DNA of 5,537 bases from Deltaproteobacteria bacterium (GTDB lineage Bacteria; Desulfobacterota; Desulfobaccia; Desulfobaccales; 0-14-0-80-60-11): assembly GCA_023381945.1 (NCBI GenBank), contig JAMCQY010000413.1, positions 1 through 5,537 of the forward strand, read 5' to 3'. Positions 5,467 to 5,537 of this stretch are shown one piece after another; the first letter of the stretch is position 1, and the number at the start of each line of letters is the position of its first letter. Under the pieces are notes generated by a model. That model saw only the letters and a program-made list of their open reading frames with translations, was not told the origin of the DNA and did no database searches. The position numbers and the translations under genes were made by a program.

Positions 5467-5537
5467 TCACGCCTGGCCGGGGAATTTAACGCCGTCGAGT
5501 CCCTTAAAGTGGGCATCCTGGGTCCAGATGACCCCAA
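5467..5537 (-). CDS. PIN-domain (VapC-like) ribonuclease, C-terminal 22 residues only
   Basis: On the minus strand a frame open from the right edge (codons from 5535) reads GVIWTQDAHFKGLDGVKFPG then QA and TGA. The pattern I-W-T-Q-D-x-x-F-K-G-x-x-G-V-K is the typical last strand and helix of PIN-domain proteins, in which the aspartate after TQ is one of the conserved acidic metal-binding residues. PIN proteins of this type are mostly toxins of VapBC type II toxin-antitoxin pairs that cleave RNA. An antitoxin gene would be expected further right, outside the window, so pairing cannot be seen. It is convergent with the YyaL-like gene. Only a short tail is visible, so the call rests on one motif. 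Confidence 0.7.
   Translation of the reverse strand, partial: GVIWTQDAHFKGLDGVKFPGQA

Noticed and set aside
1..5537. CRISPR array, tRNA/rRNA, transposase or riboswitch.
   Set aside because: No regularly spaced direct repeats, cloverleaf with CCA end, rRNA segments, transposase motifs or known aptamer cores were recognised on reading both strands.

Overview
The window looks like a chromosomal stretch from a GC-rich Gram-negative bacterium. By gene content and repeat style it best fits a Desulfobacterota ('deltaproteobacterial') lineage. That is inference: no rRNA or other taxonomic marker is present. The Gram-negative call rests on two outer-membrane-type lipoproteins with glycine-zipper domains.

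Layout, left to right. (1) 1-258 is the 3' end of a biotin-carrier (biotinyl/lipoyl attachment) domain with an EAMKM biotinylation site, part of a carboxylase or decarboxylase that begins off the left edge. (2) 259-454 is intergenic, with a strong GC-rich hairpin of dispersed-repeat type and an A/T hairpin. (3) 455-832 and 857-1369 are two tandem, related glycine-zipper lipoproteins with Pro/Tyr-rich tails, 24 bp apart and presumably cotranscribed. (4) 1370-1590 is intergenic, with two hairpins (one sharing an 11-nt word with the first repeat) and an extended -10 promoter. (5) 1591-2559 is a diverged ParB-family protein starting at TTG, with no parA or visible parS beside it. (6) 2583 to about 3110 is strikingly AT-rich and holds one small gene (2679-2813, 44 aa) for a coiled-coil plus single-membrane-helix peptide. 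(7) 3161-5257 is a full-length YyaL/SPATA20-family protein: a thioredoxin-like DUF255 domain followed by an alpha/alpha-barrel. (8) 5258-5466 is intergenic and carries a double-hairpin repeat flanked by imperfect inverted repeats. (9) 5467-5537, minus strand, is the last 22 codons of a PIN-domain (VapC-like) protein convergent with gene 7.

The genes do not form one pathway. Only the two lipoproteins look like an operon; the others appear to be separate units with their own promoters and repeat-bearing spacers. I see no complete defence system, CRISPR array, transposase or RNA gene. The points most worth following are the orphan ParB-like protein with altered CTP-site motifs, the 44-aa membrane peptide in its AT-rich island, and the inverted-repeat-flanked double hairpin.
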